Positions 52,419 to 61,782 of a stretch of DNA of 64,000 nt are shown one piece after another. The notes under the pieces were generated by a model. The model was not told the DNA's origin. It saw nothing but the letters and a program-made list of their open reading frames with translations, and made no database searches. A program made the translations under genes and the position numbers. Every line of letters begins with the position of its first letter. Position 1 is the first letter of the stretch. This DNA is from Thermococcus aggregans (GTDB lineage Archaea; Methanobacteriota_B; Thermococci; Thermococcales; Thermococcaceae): NCBI RefSeq assembly GCF_024022995.1, contig NZ_CP099582.1, positions 1,601,054 through 1,665,053 of the forward strand, read 5' to 3'.

Positions 52419-53000
52419 ATGGTGCTTGGCCTTAGGAAACAGGAGCTCGAGGACTTGGCAATATCTTTCATCGTGCTTACACTCGTCTTTTCCAATTTTG
52501 AATTAACTGCAATCCCCTATGTTGCCTTTGGCATCTTTACGGCATTCGTGTTCCATGAGATTGCACATAGGCAGGTTGCCAGAAGATATGGGTACTATGC
52601 CATCTATAGGAGATGGGACACCGGAATTATGCTGGCTTTGCTGGTGGGGATGTTAAATAAGCTTCTTGGACTTAGATTCCCTTTTGCCGCAGTTGGAGCA
52701 GTCCAAGTTTATTCTCTCTACGCAGACTGGGAGGATAGAGAGATTTATGGAAAGATAAGCCTAGCTGGGCCAGTGACAAACATACTCATAGGAACTTTTG
52801 CCCTGATTTTGTTGCTCCTAGGAAAATTTTCCGGCATTTTATGGGCTTCTCTGTACTACACAGCCTTTATAAATCTGTGGTTGGCATTCTTTAACCTTCT
52901 CCCGATTCCTCCATTAGATGGCTACAAAGTCTTGAGATGGAATCCTGGCTACTGGGGAGTTACAATAGGAATAGCTTTCCTCCTTCAGTCCCTCTTTTAG
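52419..53000 (+). CDS. Site-2-protease-type M50 metallopeptidase
   Basis: A 193-residue membrane protein with about five helices. The zinc-binding HEIAHRQVARRYG (HEXXH) near residue 47 and the second motif LLPIPPLDGYK near residue 165 are the two signature elements of M50 intramembrane proteases. It would cleave membrane-bound substrates; the identity is unknown. It is the last gene in a tight series RNase Z, TraB, zinc ribbon, KH, M50. Confidence 0.85.
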   Translation: MVLGLRKQELEDLAISFIVLTLVFSNFELTAIPYVAFGIFTAFVFHEIAHRQVARRYGYYAIYRRWDTGIMLALLVGMLNKLLGLRFPFAAVGAVQVYSLYADWEDREIYGKISLAGPVTNILIGTFALILLLLGKFSGILWASLYYTAFINLWLAFFNLLPIPPLDGYKVLRWNPGYWGVTIGIAFLLQSLF

Positions 53001-53017
53001 TTTCACTCTTAGTGATA
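53001..53017 (+). promoter_or_regulatory. Thermococcales glycolytic motif (TGM) upstream of pgi
   Basis: TTTCAC, five bases, GTGATA matches the Thermococcales glycolytic motif TATCAC-N5-GTGATA with one mismatch. It lies upstream of the pgi TATA (GATTAAAATAC, about 53030-53040), the position at which the regulator TrmBL1/Tgr acts as activator. This predicts higher expression under gluconeogenic conditions or dual control. The regulator is not in the window. Confidence 0.7.
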
Positions 53018-53072
53018 CATAAGGGGAAAGATTAAAATACAAGGAGCCCAATTATCTGACGGGGTGAAAAAA

Positions 53073-53645
53073 ATGAAGTATAAAGAGCCCTTTGGTGTTA
53101 AGCTTGATTTTGAAACAGGAATTATTGAAAATGCAAAGAAAAGTGTCAGAAGACTCAGCGACATGAAAGGCTACTTTGTCGATGAAGAAGCATGGGAAAA
53201 AATGGTGAACGAAGAGAACCCAGTGGTTTATGAGGTCTATGCAATAGAACAAGAGGAGAAGGAGGGAGATCTAAACTTTGCAACCACCATTTTGTACCCG
53301 GGCAAAGTTGGGAACGAGTTCTTCATGACCAAAGGGCACTATCATGCAAAAGTGGACAGGGCAGAGGTTTATCTAGCTATCAAAGGTAAAGGAGGAATGC
53401 TACTCCAAACTCCCGAAGGGGAGGCAAGGTTCATCGAAATGGAGCCGAGCACAATAGTCTATGTTCCCCCACACTGGGCCCACAGGACAATAAACACAGG
53501 TGATGAGCCCTTCATATTCCTCGCAATATACCCAGCGGATGCAGGCCACGATTATGGGACGATTGCAGAGAAGGGATTTTCAAAGATAGTGGTTGAAGAG
53601 AACGGAAAAGTAGTCGTTAAGGACAATCCAAAGTGGAAAGAGTAA
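53073..53645 (+). CDS. pgiA: Cupin-type phosphoglucose isomerase
   Basis: Interconverts glucose 6-phosphate and fructose 6-phosphate in the modified Embden-Meyerhof pathway. The 190-residue protein is a cupin with the metal ligands HYHAK, then EVYLAIKG (Glu) and a later His in WAHRTIN. The N-terminus KYKEPFGVKLDFETG matches Thermococcus and Pyrococcus enzymes. ATG 53073 follows GGGGTG; an ATG three codons upstream is less likely. It has its own promoter with the TGM site. Confidence 0.96.
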   Translation: MKYKEPFGVKLDFETGIIENAKKSVRRLSDMKGYFVDEEAWEKMVNEENPVVYEVYAIEQEEKEGDLNFATTILYPGKVGNEFFMTKGHYHAKVDRAEVYLAIKGKGGMLLQTPEGEARFIEMEPSTIVYVPPHWAHRTINTGDEPFIFLAIYPADAGHDYGTIAEKGFSKIVVEENGKVVVKDNPKWKE

Positions 53646-53763
53646 CTTTTCTTTTCTCCTGATTTTTTAAGATTACTGGATAAAATGTCCAATAGAAAGT
53701 AAAGCCTTTGAGTATGTAAAAGATTTTTATAGGCTTAAAACATATCTCCTTAGGGTGGTGTTA

Positions 53764-55449
53764 ATGACTTTCGATAAAAAGAAGATTGAAGAGATTAAGA
53801 AAGCAGAACAAGAGTGGGAAGAAAAGACTGTAAAGCCGTTCATCCAAAAAAGACCCGAAAGGAAAGAAAAATTCATGACAGATGACGGTTTTGAGATTAA
53901 AAGGGTTTACACGCCAGCAGACCTTGAAAACTGGGATTATTTGGAAAAGCTCAACTTCCCCGGTCAATACCCGTTCACCAGGGGCGTTTATGCCACTATG
54001 TATAGAGGGAAGCTCTGGACAATGAGACAGTACGCTGGTTATGCAACAGCCGAAGAGTCAAACAAGCGTTACAAATATCTTCTCGAGCAAGGGCAGACCG
54101 GTTTGAGCGTTGCTTTTGATTTACCAACCCAGCTCGGTTACGATTCTGATCACCCTATGGCTGAAGGAGAAGTAGGAAAAGTTGGTGTGGCAATAGACTC
54201 CCTCTGGGACATGGAGATACTTTTCGACGGAATTCCCCTTGATAAGGTTTCAACTTCAATGACAATCAACGCCACAGCCGCAAACCTTTTAGCCATGTAC
54301 ATCTTGGTTGGGCAAAAGCAAGGCGTTCCCCAAGAGCAGCTTAGGGGTACAGTTCAAAACGACATCCTCAAGGAATACATTGCCAGAGGTACTTACATCT
54401 TTCCACCGAAGCCAAGTATGAGGCTAACGACTGATATCATAATGTACTGTGCTGAACACGTTCCAAAATGGAACTCCATAAGCATAAGCGGTTACCACAT
54501 CAGAGAAGCGGGAGCAAATGCAGTCCAAGAGGTAGCGTTCACACTAGCAGACGGTATTGAATACGTTAAGGCCGTCCTTGAGAGAGGCATGGATGTCGAT
54601 AAGTTCGCCCCAAGATTGAGCTTCTTCTTTGCAGCTCACAACAACTTCCTTGAAGAGATTGCCAAGTTCAGAGCCGCAAGAAGATTATGGGCAAAGATAA
54701 TGAAGGAGAAGTTCAACGCCAAAGACCCAAGATCAATGCTCCTCAGGTTCCACACCCAGACAGCTGGTTCAACTCTAACAGCCCAACAGCCCGAGAACAA
54801 CATAGTAAGAGTTGCCATTCAAGCTTTGGCAGCCGTTTTGGGTGGAACCCAATCTTTACACACCAACAGTTATGACGAAGCTCTTTCACTCCCAACAGAG
54901 AAGAGCGTTAGAATAGCATTAAGGACACAGCAGATCATAGCTTATGAGAGCGGCGTTGTGGATACAATTGATCCACTTGGCGGTGCCTACTACATTGAGT
55001 GGCTTACCGACCACATAGAGGAGGAAGCTATGAAGTACATAGAGAAAATCGAGGCAATGGGCGGCATGATGAAGGCTATCGAGCGCGGCTACATCCAGAA
55101 GGAGATCGCAGACTCAGCCTACAAGTACCAGAAAGAAATCGAGGAGAAGAAGCGCATCATCGTCGGTGTGAACGAGTTTGTCGTTGACGAGCCAATTGAG
55201 GTCGAGATCCTCAAGGTAGACCCAAGCATTAGGGACAAGCAGATTGAGAGACTTAAGAAGCTGAGAAGCGTAAGAGACAGCAAGAAAGTCGAAGAGTCAT
55301 TGGATAAGCTCAGAAAAGCTGCAGAAAAAGAGGATGAAAACCTAATGCCCTACATCATCGAAGCACACAAGCACTTGGCGACGCTTGGTGAGGTTACGGA
55401 CGTCCTAAGAGAAGTCTGGGGCGAATACAGGGCACCGCTTATCTTCTGA
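53764..55449 (+). CDS. mcmA1: Methylmalonyl-CoA mutase, large (catalytic) subunit
   Basis: The CoA-binding TIM-barrel part of the B12-dependent mutase that interconverts methylmalonyl-CoA and succinyl-CoA. The 561-residue protein has the substrate region [28 protein letters not shown] and the tunnel phrase [10 protein letters not shown]. The B12-binding domain is absent, as usual in archaea, and must be encoded separately outside this window. ATG 53764 follows GGTGG. A local stretch at 55080-55200 has somewhat higher GC. Confidence 0.95.
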   Translation: MTFDKKKIEEIKKAEQEWEEKTVKPFIQKRPERKEKFMTDDGFEIKRVYTPADLENWDYLEKLNFPGQYPFTRGVYATMYRGKLWTMRQYAGYATAEESNKRYKYLLEQGQTGLSVAFDLPTQLGYDSDHPMAEGEVGKVGVAIDSLWDMEILFDGIPLDKVSTSMTINATAANLLAMYILVGQKQGVPQEQLRGTVQNDILKEYIARGTYIFPPKPSMRLTTDIIMYCAEHVPKWNSISISGYHIREAGANAVQEVAFTLADGIEYVKAVLERGMDVDKFAPRLSFFFAAHNNFLEEIAKFRAARRLWAKIMKEKFNAKDPRSMLLRFHTQTAGSTLTAQQPENNIVRVAIQALAAVLGGTQSLHTNSYDEALSLPTEKSVRIALRTQQIIAYESGVVDTIDPLGGAYYIEWLTDHIEEEAMKYIEKIEAMGGMMKAIERGYIQKEIADSAYKYQKEIEEKKRIIVGVNEFVVDEPIEVEILKVDPSIRDKQIERLKKLRSVRDSKKVEESLDKLRKAAEKEDENLMPYIIEAHKHLATLGEVTDVLREVWGEYRAPLIF

Positions 55450-55455
55450 TACCCT

Positions 55456-57609
55456 CTACCCTATTTTCTTTTCTAGGTACACCACCAAAGCAAGGAGAGC
55501 CATCAGTGCCGCCACTATAAGGTATACTTCCTTTGACTTTAATTCGCCAACCTCGACTCCTCTACCTGCTTTCTCAAAGTTTAGAGTTACGTTTCCTTCT
55601 CCAATAACCGCCACAGCTATGAAGTCTTCGTAGCTCCTTATGCCAAGTTCTCCTTCAATAGCCTTCCCTCTACCTCTAAAGACTCCCTTGAAGTTCGTGG
55701 ACAAGGGATCGAAGTTCTCCTTCTCGTTGTTCAATGTGAAATAGTACACCTTTAGCTCCACATCCCTATCCGAAGAGAGGGAAAACCTCAGCTTTTGTCC
55801 TCTAAGCGAAGTGGCATTTATTATGAAAGTCCTCAATCCCTCACCGAATTCCCTCTTTTTAAGTTCAAAGCTGAGGTTTTTCAGTTCGTTGATGTAATCA
55901 GAAACCAGAAGGATCCCCTCGAAATACCCCTCTCCCTCAACCATTATCATAAATTCGCTCTCGTTGAATACTAGGTAATCACTTCTTCCTCTCTCCTGAG
56001 TTGAAGAATCAATAATCTTCCCTGAACGGTCTAGGAGGTGAATCCTCAAATCCTTTCCCTGTCTGATATATCTTCCGTATAGGATGGCAATTTTCTCTCC
56101 TTCCCATGGCTCGAAGGCAAAGGGAGGAGTTATCCCATTCCCAAATACCCTGTAAGGTAAGTCTACGTGGTGGTATTCGCTTGTATAATTGACCTTGGCA
56201 AGCCAGTTGTCTCCATAAACCGGTAGTATTCCAACCCCACTAACTTCAAGCTTTAAGGGGATCTCTATGTCATTGACCATCACGTTAAAGTCAATCGGCT
56301 CGTTCAAGACAAAGCCCTGCGGTAAGTTTGGAAGCTTTAAAACAAGAGTTACCTGGGCATTTTGAACTACGTCGAGCTCCTTAACTTGAGTATCCCCATA
56401 ATAGAAGTAGGCTTTTATAGAGTCTGGCAGTCCGCTAATGCCAAACTCCACCTTTCCATTGCCAACAATGGCTATCACGTAGCTCACAGTTCCCCCAAGT
56501 ACTCCCTTAGCGTAGGAATTAACCGCTTTTGCGGTCAGTTCTGCTTTCAAGGAGATAGGGAAGGTGGCAGAGTAAGAACTCGATGTAACCATAACGGTTA
56601 AAATCTGTGTATCTTCAGGAACTTTAAACTCGAGATAAACTTCTTCGTTAGGTTTTATGGTAACGTCAATAAAATAAGGTTCGCCCACGAGGACGGAGTT
56701 CTGGTAGACTGATACTTTGCCGGAGAACCCTACCTTTCCATCGTTTCTCAGCCATATCTTTAGCTTCTCGTTTTCTTTCTCAGCCCTCACTAAAGACACC
56801 TTCGGCATTTCGAAGTAAAAGCTCTCCTGCTTTATTACTCCATAGTCCAGCAGAATCGTGCCTTGAGTAATATCACTGTCAAAAACAACTTCCGTCTCTT
56901 CCTTTGAGTTGAGGAAAACTTCTTTCTTATCAAAGGTCATCCCACTAACCAGAAGCTTGAGAGTTACATTAACAGGATCTCCATGGTTTCTTAGAAGAAC
57001 ATGGAGCTTCCCATCTTTCCAGATACGCTCAATTGTCACAAGCTCCTCAAGAGAAGCCACTGTTATGCTCTTCGACAGCTTGGCATTCCTTAGCATAAAG
57101 GTCAGCTGGTTGTAAGCGGGGGAAATCTTTAAGGTCAAGCTCTCTCCCGGCTTAAGGTCAATGTCCCTTTCCTCTATCTCTACTCCCTGGGCAGAAACCA
57201 CTAGCGTATCGTTGATCTCGTAATAGCCGGTGTTCTTTATCTTTACTTTTACGTAGGCATCAAAAGACTCTACAAGGGAAACTTCGAAGTCCCTCTTTTT
57301 TAAAACCTTAAAGGTGGAGTAGTTGCCGGACAGATGAAGCTTGAGGGTAAGGGTATTCAAATCCAAGCTCCCGACAGTATAGTTTACCCCCTCAAAGAGA
57401 ACGCTCTCGCCAAAGTGCAGCCCCTTAGCTAGGCTCGAATTTTCACCATCCAGAAATAGAAAAACAAGGTTGGGGTTGTTTTGGGGGACATCAAAGGTTA
57501 CGGTGGTGTTATCCACTATTAAAACCTCATCTATTCCGAGCTCAACCGACGCAGCGAGGGCATTCCCGGCAAAAAGGAGAAGCACGAAAAGCGGTAATAT
57601 CTTTCTCAT
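55456..57609 (-). CDS. Large exported surface protein linked to the ABC transporter
   Basis: A 717-residue protein: signal peptide 1-19 (cleavage near ALAAS), a long chain of strand-rich domains with repeated phrases of the type NxxPVNVTLKLLVSG and NDGKVGFSGKVSVYQNS that resemble CARDB/NPCBM-like immunoglobulin folds, and a C-terminal membrane helix (LIVAALMALLALVVYLEKK). Asn-X-Ser/Thr sites suggest glycosylation. It starts three bases after the permease stop, so it is part of the transporter operon and may recruit a substrate or act on the cell wall. Confidence 0.78.
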   Translation of the reverse strand: MRKILPLFVLLLFAGNALAASVELGIDEVLIVDNTTVTFDVPQNNPNLVFLFLDGENSSLAKGLHFGESVLFEGVNYTVGSLDLNTLTLKLHLSGNYSTFKVLKKRDFEVSLVESFDAYVKVKIKNTGYYEINDTLVVSAQGVEIEERDIDLKPGESLTLKISPAYNQLTFMLRNAKLSKSITVASLEELVTIERIWKDGKLHVLLRNHGDPVNVTLKLLVSGMTFDKKEVFLNSKEETEVVFDSDITQGTILLDYGVIKQESFYFEMPKVSLVRAEKENEKLKIWLRNDGKVGFSGKVSVYQNSVLVGEPYFIDVTIKPNEEVYLEFKVPEDTQILTVMVTSSSYSATFPISLKAELTAKAVNSYAKGVLGGTVSYVIAIVGNGKVEFGISGLPDSIKAYFYYGDTQVKELDVVQNAQVTLVLKLPNLPQGFVLNEPIDFNVMVNDIEIPLKLEVSGVGILPVYGDNWLAKVNYTSEYHHVDLPYRVFGNGITPPFAFEPWEGEKIAILYGRYIRQGKDLRIHLLDRSGKIIDSSTQERGRSDYLVFNESEFMIMVEGEGYFEGILLVSDYINELKNLSFELKKREFGEGLRTFIINATSLRGQKLRFSLSSDRDVELKVYYFTLNNEKENFDPLSTNFKGVFRGRGKAIEGELGIRSYEDFIAVAVIGEGNVTLNFEKAGRGVEVGELKSKEVYLIVAALMALLALVVYLEKKIG

Positions 57610-57612
57610 GGC

Positions 57613-58410
57613 TCATCCCTCATACTCCTTTCTGTATAATCCCAAGAGAGTAAAGATCAGGCTTAGCAGGATAACACTAATAAAAAACAGTGCGCTCATA
57701 GTTGGGTCTCCTTTGTAAGTGTCCAATCCGGTGTGAAGCGTAAAGCCCCTCTTTAAGAGCACCCCTATCTGGTAGCTCAAGTTAAAGCGCTCAGGGTTGT
57801 CAAAGAATGGCAGTTGTGGAAGTATGAACTGGGCAGTGAACACCAGCCCAAAGCTTGCAAGGGACGCATAGAGCGGCCTTGAAAGAACTACCGAGAGAAG
57901 CATTGAAACTGCTCCGAGGCTCCCAAGGACGAGAACTGTAACTCCGAGGGCAAACAGGAAGTCATCAAACGTTGCCCTAAACCCCTCAAAGCCCGATTTG
58001 TAGAGAAGAACCATGTAAACCTGCATCACAAAGTAGGGTATGCCAAAGATAACGAGCACAGCAGTAATTCCGGAAAAGAACTTGCCGAAAACTATTTCGC
58101 TTTTCTTTATCGGCTTTGTTAGGAGGAGCCTTATCGTTCCTCTGTCAATTTCACTTGCAAGCAAATCGCTCATGACGATTATAACGACCAGCTGGCCTAT
58201 CACGCTTGCCCAGAAGTTTATTAAAAACTGGGAGACGTTTATCTGGAATGAAATCTCCAAGGCTTTTGCGCTGTATTCGGTTATCTCTTCGTGTGTGAAG
58301 AAGTAAACTACAACGGGGAGAAGCATTAAAACAAGCATCACTTTTAGCCTTCTCGACTTTAAAAGCCTATACACTTCGTTTTGGTAGAGAACGCTAATCA
58401 CTTTCCTCAC
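57613..58410 (-). CDS. ABC transporter permease, ABC-2 type
   Basis: A 265-residue membrane protein with six helices and the ABC-2 phrase EIDRGTIRLLLTKPIKKSEIVFGKF near residue 90. It overlaps the ATPase gene upstream by 17 bases and is separated from the surface protein by three. Together they form an ABC exporter or membrane-remodelling complex; the substrate is not identifiable. Confidence 0.88.
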   Translation of the reverse strand: MRKVISVLYQNEVYRLLKSRRLKVMLVLMLLPVVVYFFTHEEITEYSAKALEISFQINVSQFLINFWASVIGQLVVIIVMSDLLASEIDRGTIRLLLTKPIKKSEIVFGKFFSGITAVLVIFGIPYFVMQVYMVLLYKSGFEGFRATFDDFLFALGVTVLVLGSLGAVSMLLSVVLSRPLYASLASFGLVFTAQFILPQLPFFDNPERFNLSYQIGVLLKRGFTLHTGLDTYKGDPTMSALFFISVILLSLIFTLLGLYRKEYEG

Positions 58411-59332
58411 CTATGCTGAACTTTTCCATGAGGATTCTCTCAAGCGGGCTTGTGTGGGGCTTGAAAAGCTTTAAACGAATGCCGTTGGAGACTAAATACT
58501 TCGGGAACTGCAGGAAAAACTCGTCCAGGAATCTCGGGTCAACCTTAACCCTTATTATGTTCTCTTCTTCCCATACCTCTCTGACATAGGGCTTCTCCCT
58601 TAAGAACTGCAGTGCTACTTTGTTGTCCGAGGTAGAAACGTCGTAATCGTTTTCCTCTATCTCCGTTAGCTCACTTATCTTTCCCTGAGCTATTAAACGC
58701 CCCTGGTTTATAAGCCCCACATAGTTGCACATCTTCTCTACTTCGCTGACTATATGAGAGCTTACGAAGATTGTTTTCCCTTCCTTTGCCAATGAGAGAA
58801 TTTTTCCTATGAATTCTATTCTCCCCAAGGGATCAAGGTTTGCAGTGGGTTCATCAAGGATCAAAAGCTCTGGATCCCCAATTAAAGCCGATGCAAAGGT
58901 TACTCTCTGCTTTTGACCTGAAGAAAGCTCCTTTATTTTATTCAAGGCTAATCTGCCGACCCCGACGTATCGCATGAGCTTCTTTGCCTGCTCTCTCGCC
59001 TCTTCTCTTTTTAAACCTGAAAGCCTGCCCATATAGGTTAGGAATTCAAAGATAGTCATATCCTCGTAGGCTATTGGTGTTTCTGGCATATAGCCGACGT
59101 TTTTCATTATTTCAACTCTTTTCTGGGGCATTTCAAGCCCGAAAATTCTAATTTCTCCGTAGGTGGGCCTCAAAGCTGCCGTAAGCATTTTGATAGTGGT
59201 CGTCTTACCCGCACCATTGGGGCCCAAAAAGCCGTAGACAACTCCTTTAGGAACCTTAAGATTTAGGTGATAGACTATGTTTCTCTTTCCGAAAAATTTC
59301 GTGAGGTCTTTAGTTTCAATTACATGTTCCAT
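58394..59332 (-). CDS. ABC transporter ATP-binding protein
   Basis: A 312-residue ATPase: Walker A GPNGAGKTT near 40, signature LSSGQKQRVTFASAL near 140, Walker B LLILDEPTANLDP near 160, and H-loop SSHIVSEVEK. The C-terminal 90 residues are an accessory domain typical of ABC-2 systems. ATG 59332 has GGTG six bases upstream; a second ATG lies five codons further upstream. First gene of a three-gene operon. Confidence 0.92.
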   Translation of the reverse strand: MEHVIETKDLTKFFGKRNIVYHLNLKVPKGVVYGFLGPNGAGKTTTIKMLTAALRPTYGEIRIFGLEMPQKRVEIMKNVGYMPETPIAYEDMTIFEFLTYMGRLSGLKREEAREQAKKLMRYVGVGRLALNKIKELSSGQKQRVTFASALIGDPELLILDEPTANLDPLGRIEFIGKILSLAKEGKTIFVSSHIVSEVEKMCNYVGLINQGRLIAQGKISELTEIEENDYDVSTSDNKVALQFLREKPYVREVWEEENIIRVKVDPRFLDEFFLQFPKYLVSNGIRLKLFKPHTSPLERILMEKFSIGEESD

Positions 59333-59347
59333 ACTCAACACCATCAA

Positions 59348-59501
59348 CGTAAATGTTCATTTCAACTAACAAATGATAATCTAAAAGATACTTAAATATC
59401 TTTTGATAACGCTTCTAGAATTTCTATCCTTATAAATAATGAGCATTTTTGATCGATATACCCTTGTAGTTTGAGCATTCTATTATTAATTGGTGAGACG
59501 A
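59348..59501. other. Intergenic region with TATA of the small split gene
   Basis: This gap between the ABC ATPase start and the small gene at 59502 is AT-rich. CTTATAAATAATG near 59429-59440 is a TATA candidate for the split gene, and GGTGAGACGA before 59502 is its binding site. Nothing else is apparent. Confidence 0.5.
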
Positions 59502-59843
59502 ATGATAAGTTTCAAGAATCTAAGAGGATTTTGGGGAAAAGAAAGAAAGCCTGAGGTTCAGAGAGAGTACGCAAAATACGAAGCAATGAATTCCAAAAAA
59601 TGGTCTGCCAATTCATAAACTGACCTCCCCCCACCCTAAAGGGCGAGGCTTTCAAAAGAAAAATGTAAAAGATAACTTGATGGTGGGCCTCCAAGAGCGA
59701 AGGGCCTAAAACAATGGTTATATAAATATTTTGACTTTTTCTTTTCCAACTCTTATGCTTTAGAAGAAGATCAGCAATATCAAACAAGAGTTATAGAAAA
59801 ACTTAAGGAAAACAATCTTCTACTGATGTTGGGGGATTCATAA
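59502..59843 (+). pseudogene. Small gene split by an IS200/IS605-type relic, upstream of thrC
   Basis: The 5' part (ATG 59502 with GGTGAG upstream, to TAA 59616-59618) encodes 38 residues ending KKWSANS. After the inserted relic the frame resumes near 59757 as NSYALEEDQQYQTRVIEKLKENN and stops at TAA 59841-59843, whose last A is the first base of the thrC ATG (TAATG). Removing the insert gives one protein of about 67 residues with a coil-like C-terminus. The reading is supported by the overlap with thrC. I do not recognise the family. Confidence 0.5.
59619..59757 (-). mobile_element. IS200/IS605-type right-end relic (about 139 bases)
   Basis: TGACCTCC followed by CCACCCTAAAGGGCGAGGCTTTCAAAAG is the reverse complement of an IS200/IS605 right end. 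Minus-strand translation just inside it shows a short stretch resembling the tail of TnpB (GPSLLEAH and KASPFRVGGG), but no transposase remains. A TATA (GGTTATATAAATA) near 59725 lies within the insert and may now drive thrC. A second copy of the right end is at 16735-16767. The right boundary is approximate. Confidence 0.5.
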
Positions 59844-61054
59844 TGAGAAACTCTTCACATCTGGAAAAATTAGTATGCAGTAAATGTGGTAAGGAATTCT
59901 CTCCTGATGAACCACAAACAATATGTGAAAAATGCAACGCTCCACTTTTGCCAATTTACGATTTGGAGAGTGTGAAAAATGCCTTAAGCAAAGAAGATCT
60001 AAAGGGCAGAAGAGCGGATATGTGGCGCTACAGGGAATTGCTTCCAATAAAAGATGAGAGAAACATTGTATCCCTCGGAGAGGGATTTACACCAGTACTT
60101 AAATTAGAGAAGCTTGGAGAAAAGCTAGGAATTAAAAACCTGTACATAAAGGACGATGGACTCATCCCCACAGGCACTTTCAAGGCTCGTGGTCTGGCAA
60201 TGGCTGTCTCAAAAGCTAAAGAACTTGGTTTGAAAAAGCTTGCTATGCCAACAGCTGGAAATGCCGGAGCCGCCCTTGCAGCGTATGCGGCAAAAGCTGG
60301 AATAGAAGCTTATGTTGTCATGCCCGAGGATGCTCCATTAACGTGCAAGCTTGAATGTTATATTTTTGGCGCTAGAGTTTACTTGGTAAGAGGCCTTATT
60401 TCAGATGCCGGGAGAATTGTCAGCGAAGGAAAAAGGAAGTTTGGCTGGTTTGATGTTTCAACAATGAAAGAACCCTATCGAGTAGAAGGAAAAAAGACAA
60501 TGGGTCTAGAGATTGCTGAACAGTTTAACTGGGAAGTACCTGACGTAATATTGTACCCCACGGGAGGAGGAACAGGGATTATAGGAATGTGGAAGGCCTT
60601 TAATGAGCTTAAAGAGCTTGGGTGGATAGACGAGAAAATGCCTCGAATGATTTCAGTTCAATCTGAAGGTTGTGCACCCATAGTAAAAGCTTTCAAAGAA
60701 AAGAAAAAAGAAAGTGAATTCTGGGAAGACGCAAAGACCATTGCAGCCGGAATAAGAGTTCCAAAAGCTTTTGCTGACTTCTTGATACTGAGGGTCCTCT
60801 ATGAGAGTGGAGGTGGCGCCGTGGCAGTGAGCGATAAGGAAATCCTCGAAGCTTCAAAAGAACTTGCGAGAGAAGGTGTGTTTGTGTGCCCAGAAGGTGC
60901 TGCAACCTTAGCAGGATTAAAACAAGTGGTTGAGGAGGGGGATATTGATAAGGACGAAAAGATACTCCTTTACAATACTGGTTCTGGAATTAAGTACACT
61001 GAAGTTTACTCAAAAAAACCTCAAATTGGAGTTACCGCTTATTACCTCCATTAA
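59843..61054 (+). CDS. thrC: Threonine synthase
   Basis: PLP enzyme that makes threonine from O-phosphohomoserine. The 403-residue protein has an N-terminal zinc ribbon (CSKCGKEF, later CEKC), the PLP lysine in TGTFKARG (Lys114), and the phosphate-binding glycine loop PTGGGTGIIG. The start overlaps the stop of the disrupted gene (TAATG), and GGGGGAT lies upstream. It is isolated from other threonine genes in this window. Confidence 0.94.
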   Translation: MRNSSHLEKLVCSKCGKEFSPDEPQTICEKCNAPLLPIYDLESVKNALSKEDLKGRRADMWRYRELLPIKDERNIVSLGEGFTPVLKLEKLGEKLGIKNLYIKDDGLIPTGTFKARGLAMAVSKAKELGLKKLAMPTAGNAGAALAAYAAKAGIEAYVVMPEDAPLTCKLECYIFGARVYLVRGLISDAGRIVSEGKRKFGWFDVSTMKEPYRVEGKKTMGLEIAEQFNWEVPDVILYPTGGGTGIIGMWKAFNELKELGWIDEKMPRMISVQSEGCAPIVKAFKEKKKESEFWEDAKTIAAGIRVPKAFADFLILRVLYESGGGAVAVSDKEILEASKELAREGVFVCPEGAATLAGLKQVVEEGDIDKDEKILLYNTGSGIKYTEVYSKKPQIGVTAYYLH

Positions 61055-61205
61055 TGACATGATAACTTAGACAATGTACTTACACCAAAAAGCATCGCCT
61101 TTAAGGTGGAAGGAGGAGTCAGATCAAAGACCTAAGTCCATCAATATCCTGCTCAGAAGAGGCCTCTTTGGGGAGGGAGACGTTATGAGTTTTACAAAAT
61201 CGTTG

Positions 61206-61283
61206 TGGTGGGCCCGCGGGGATTCGAACCCCGGACCTTCGCCGTGTGAGGGCGACGTCATAACCAGGCTAGACCACGGGCCC
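61206..61283 (-). tRNA. tRNA-Val (CAC)
   Basis: The minus strand folds as a complete tRNA: acceptor stem GGGCCCG with CGGGCCC, D arm, anticodon loop with CAC, variable loop AGGTC and a perfect T arm GGGGTTCGAATCCCC. The CCA end is encoded (61206-61208). No intron. The extent without CCA is 61209-61283. Confidence 0.97.
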
Positions 61284-61398
61284 TTAGCCACACATATCTC
61301 TTAGGGTTTTGCTTATAAATTTTTCTTAGCTAAGCTACCGTGGGCTGGTTCACACATACATTTAAATACCCCTGAGGTTAGCTCTTCTCGGTGAGAAC

Positions 61399-61782
61399 AT
61401 GTTAAACACGATAGTTTTGATAAGGACGGACAGCTTCGACAAAGCACTGGTAGCATTGGCAGACCTTATAAGATACGGAGGAATGGAAATTAGGGGCAAG
61501 CCTAGAATAATCCCTCCCGCTCTTTCTGATTGGGCGTTTGAGAAAATTGTGGGAGAAAAGCCCAAGAAAAAGTATCGCGCTCATGTTGTGGCGCAGATAG
61601 ACTTACCCCCTGCGAAGGCAATAGGTAGGTTGAGAGAGATTCACCCACCTGCTCACATAGTAGTCATCCCACCGGGATCAAACGTCCACAGGGAGCTTCT
61701 AAGAATGTGGGGAACTTTTGAAGTATTGAAAGGATTTCACCGCCCCAGGAAATCTGTAAAAGGAGTAGAAAACGAGGAGTGA
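61399..61782 (+). CDS. Conserved archaeal protein (DUF356-like)
   Basis: A 127-residue soluble basic protein. I associate it with DUF356 by memory of the size and the phrase PALSDWAFEKIVG near residue 40, without certainty. It has a conserved-looking REIHPPAHIVVIPPGS segment near residue 80. It is convergent with the MBF1 gene, ends abutting (61782 and 61783). Confidence 0.6.
   Translation: MLNTIVLIRTDSFDKALVALADLIRYGGMEIRGKPRIIPPALSDWAFEKIVGEKPKKKYRAHVVAQIDLPPAKAIGRLREIHPPAHIVVIPPGSNVHRELLRMWGTFEVLKGFHRPRKSVKGVENEE

Noticed and set aside
61100-61190. Possible C/D-box RNA on the minus strand downstream of tRNA-Val (CTGA, TTGATG, CTGA)
   Set aside because: D', C' and D candidates are present but no box C with UGAUG core lies at the required distance before the first CTGA.
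61074-61304. Plus-strand open frame of 76 residues over the tRNA-Val
   Set aside because: It is antisense to the tRNA and its composition is explained by the tRNA sequence; no ribosome binding site.
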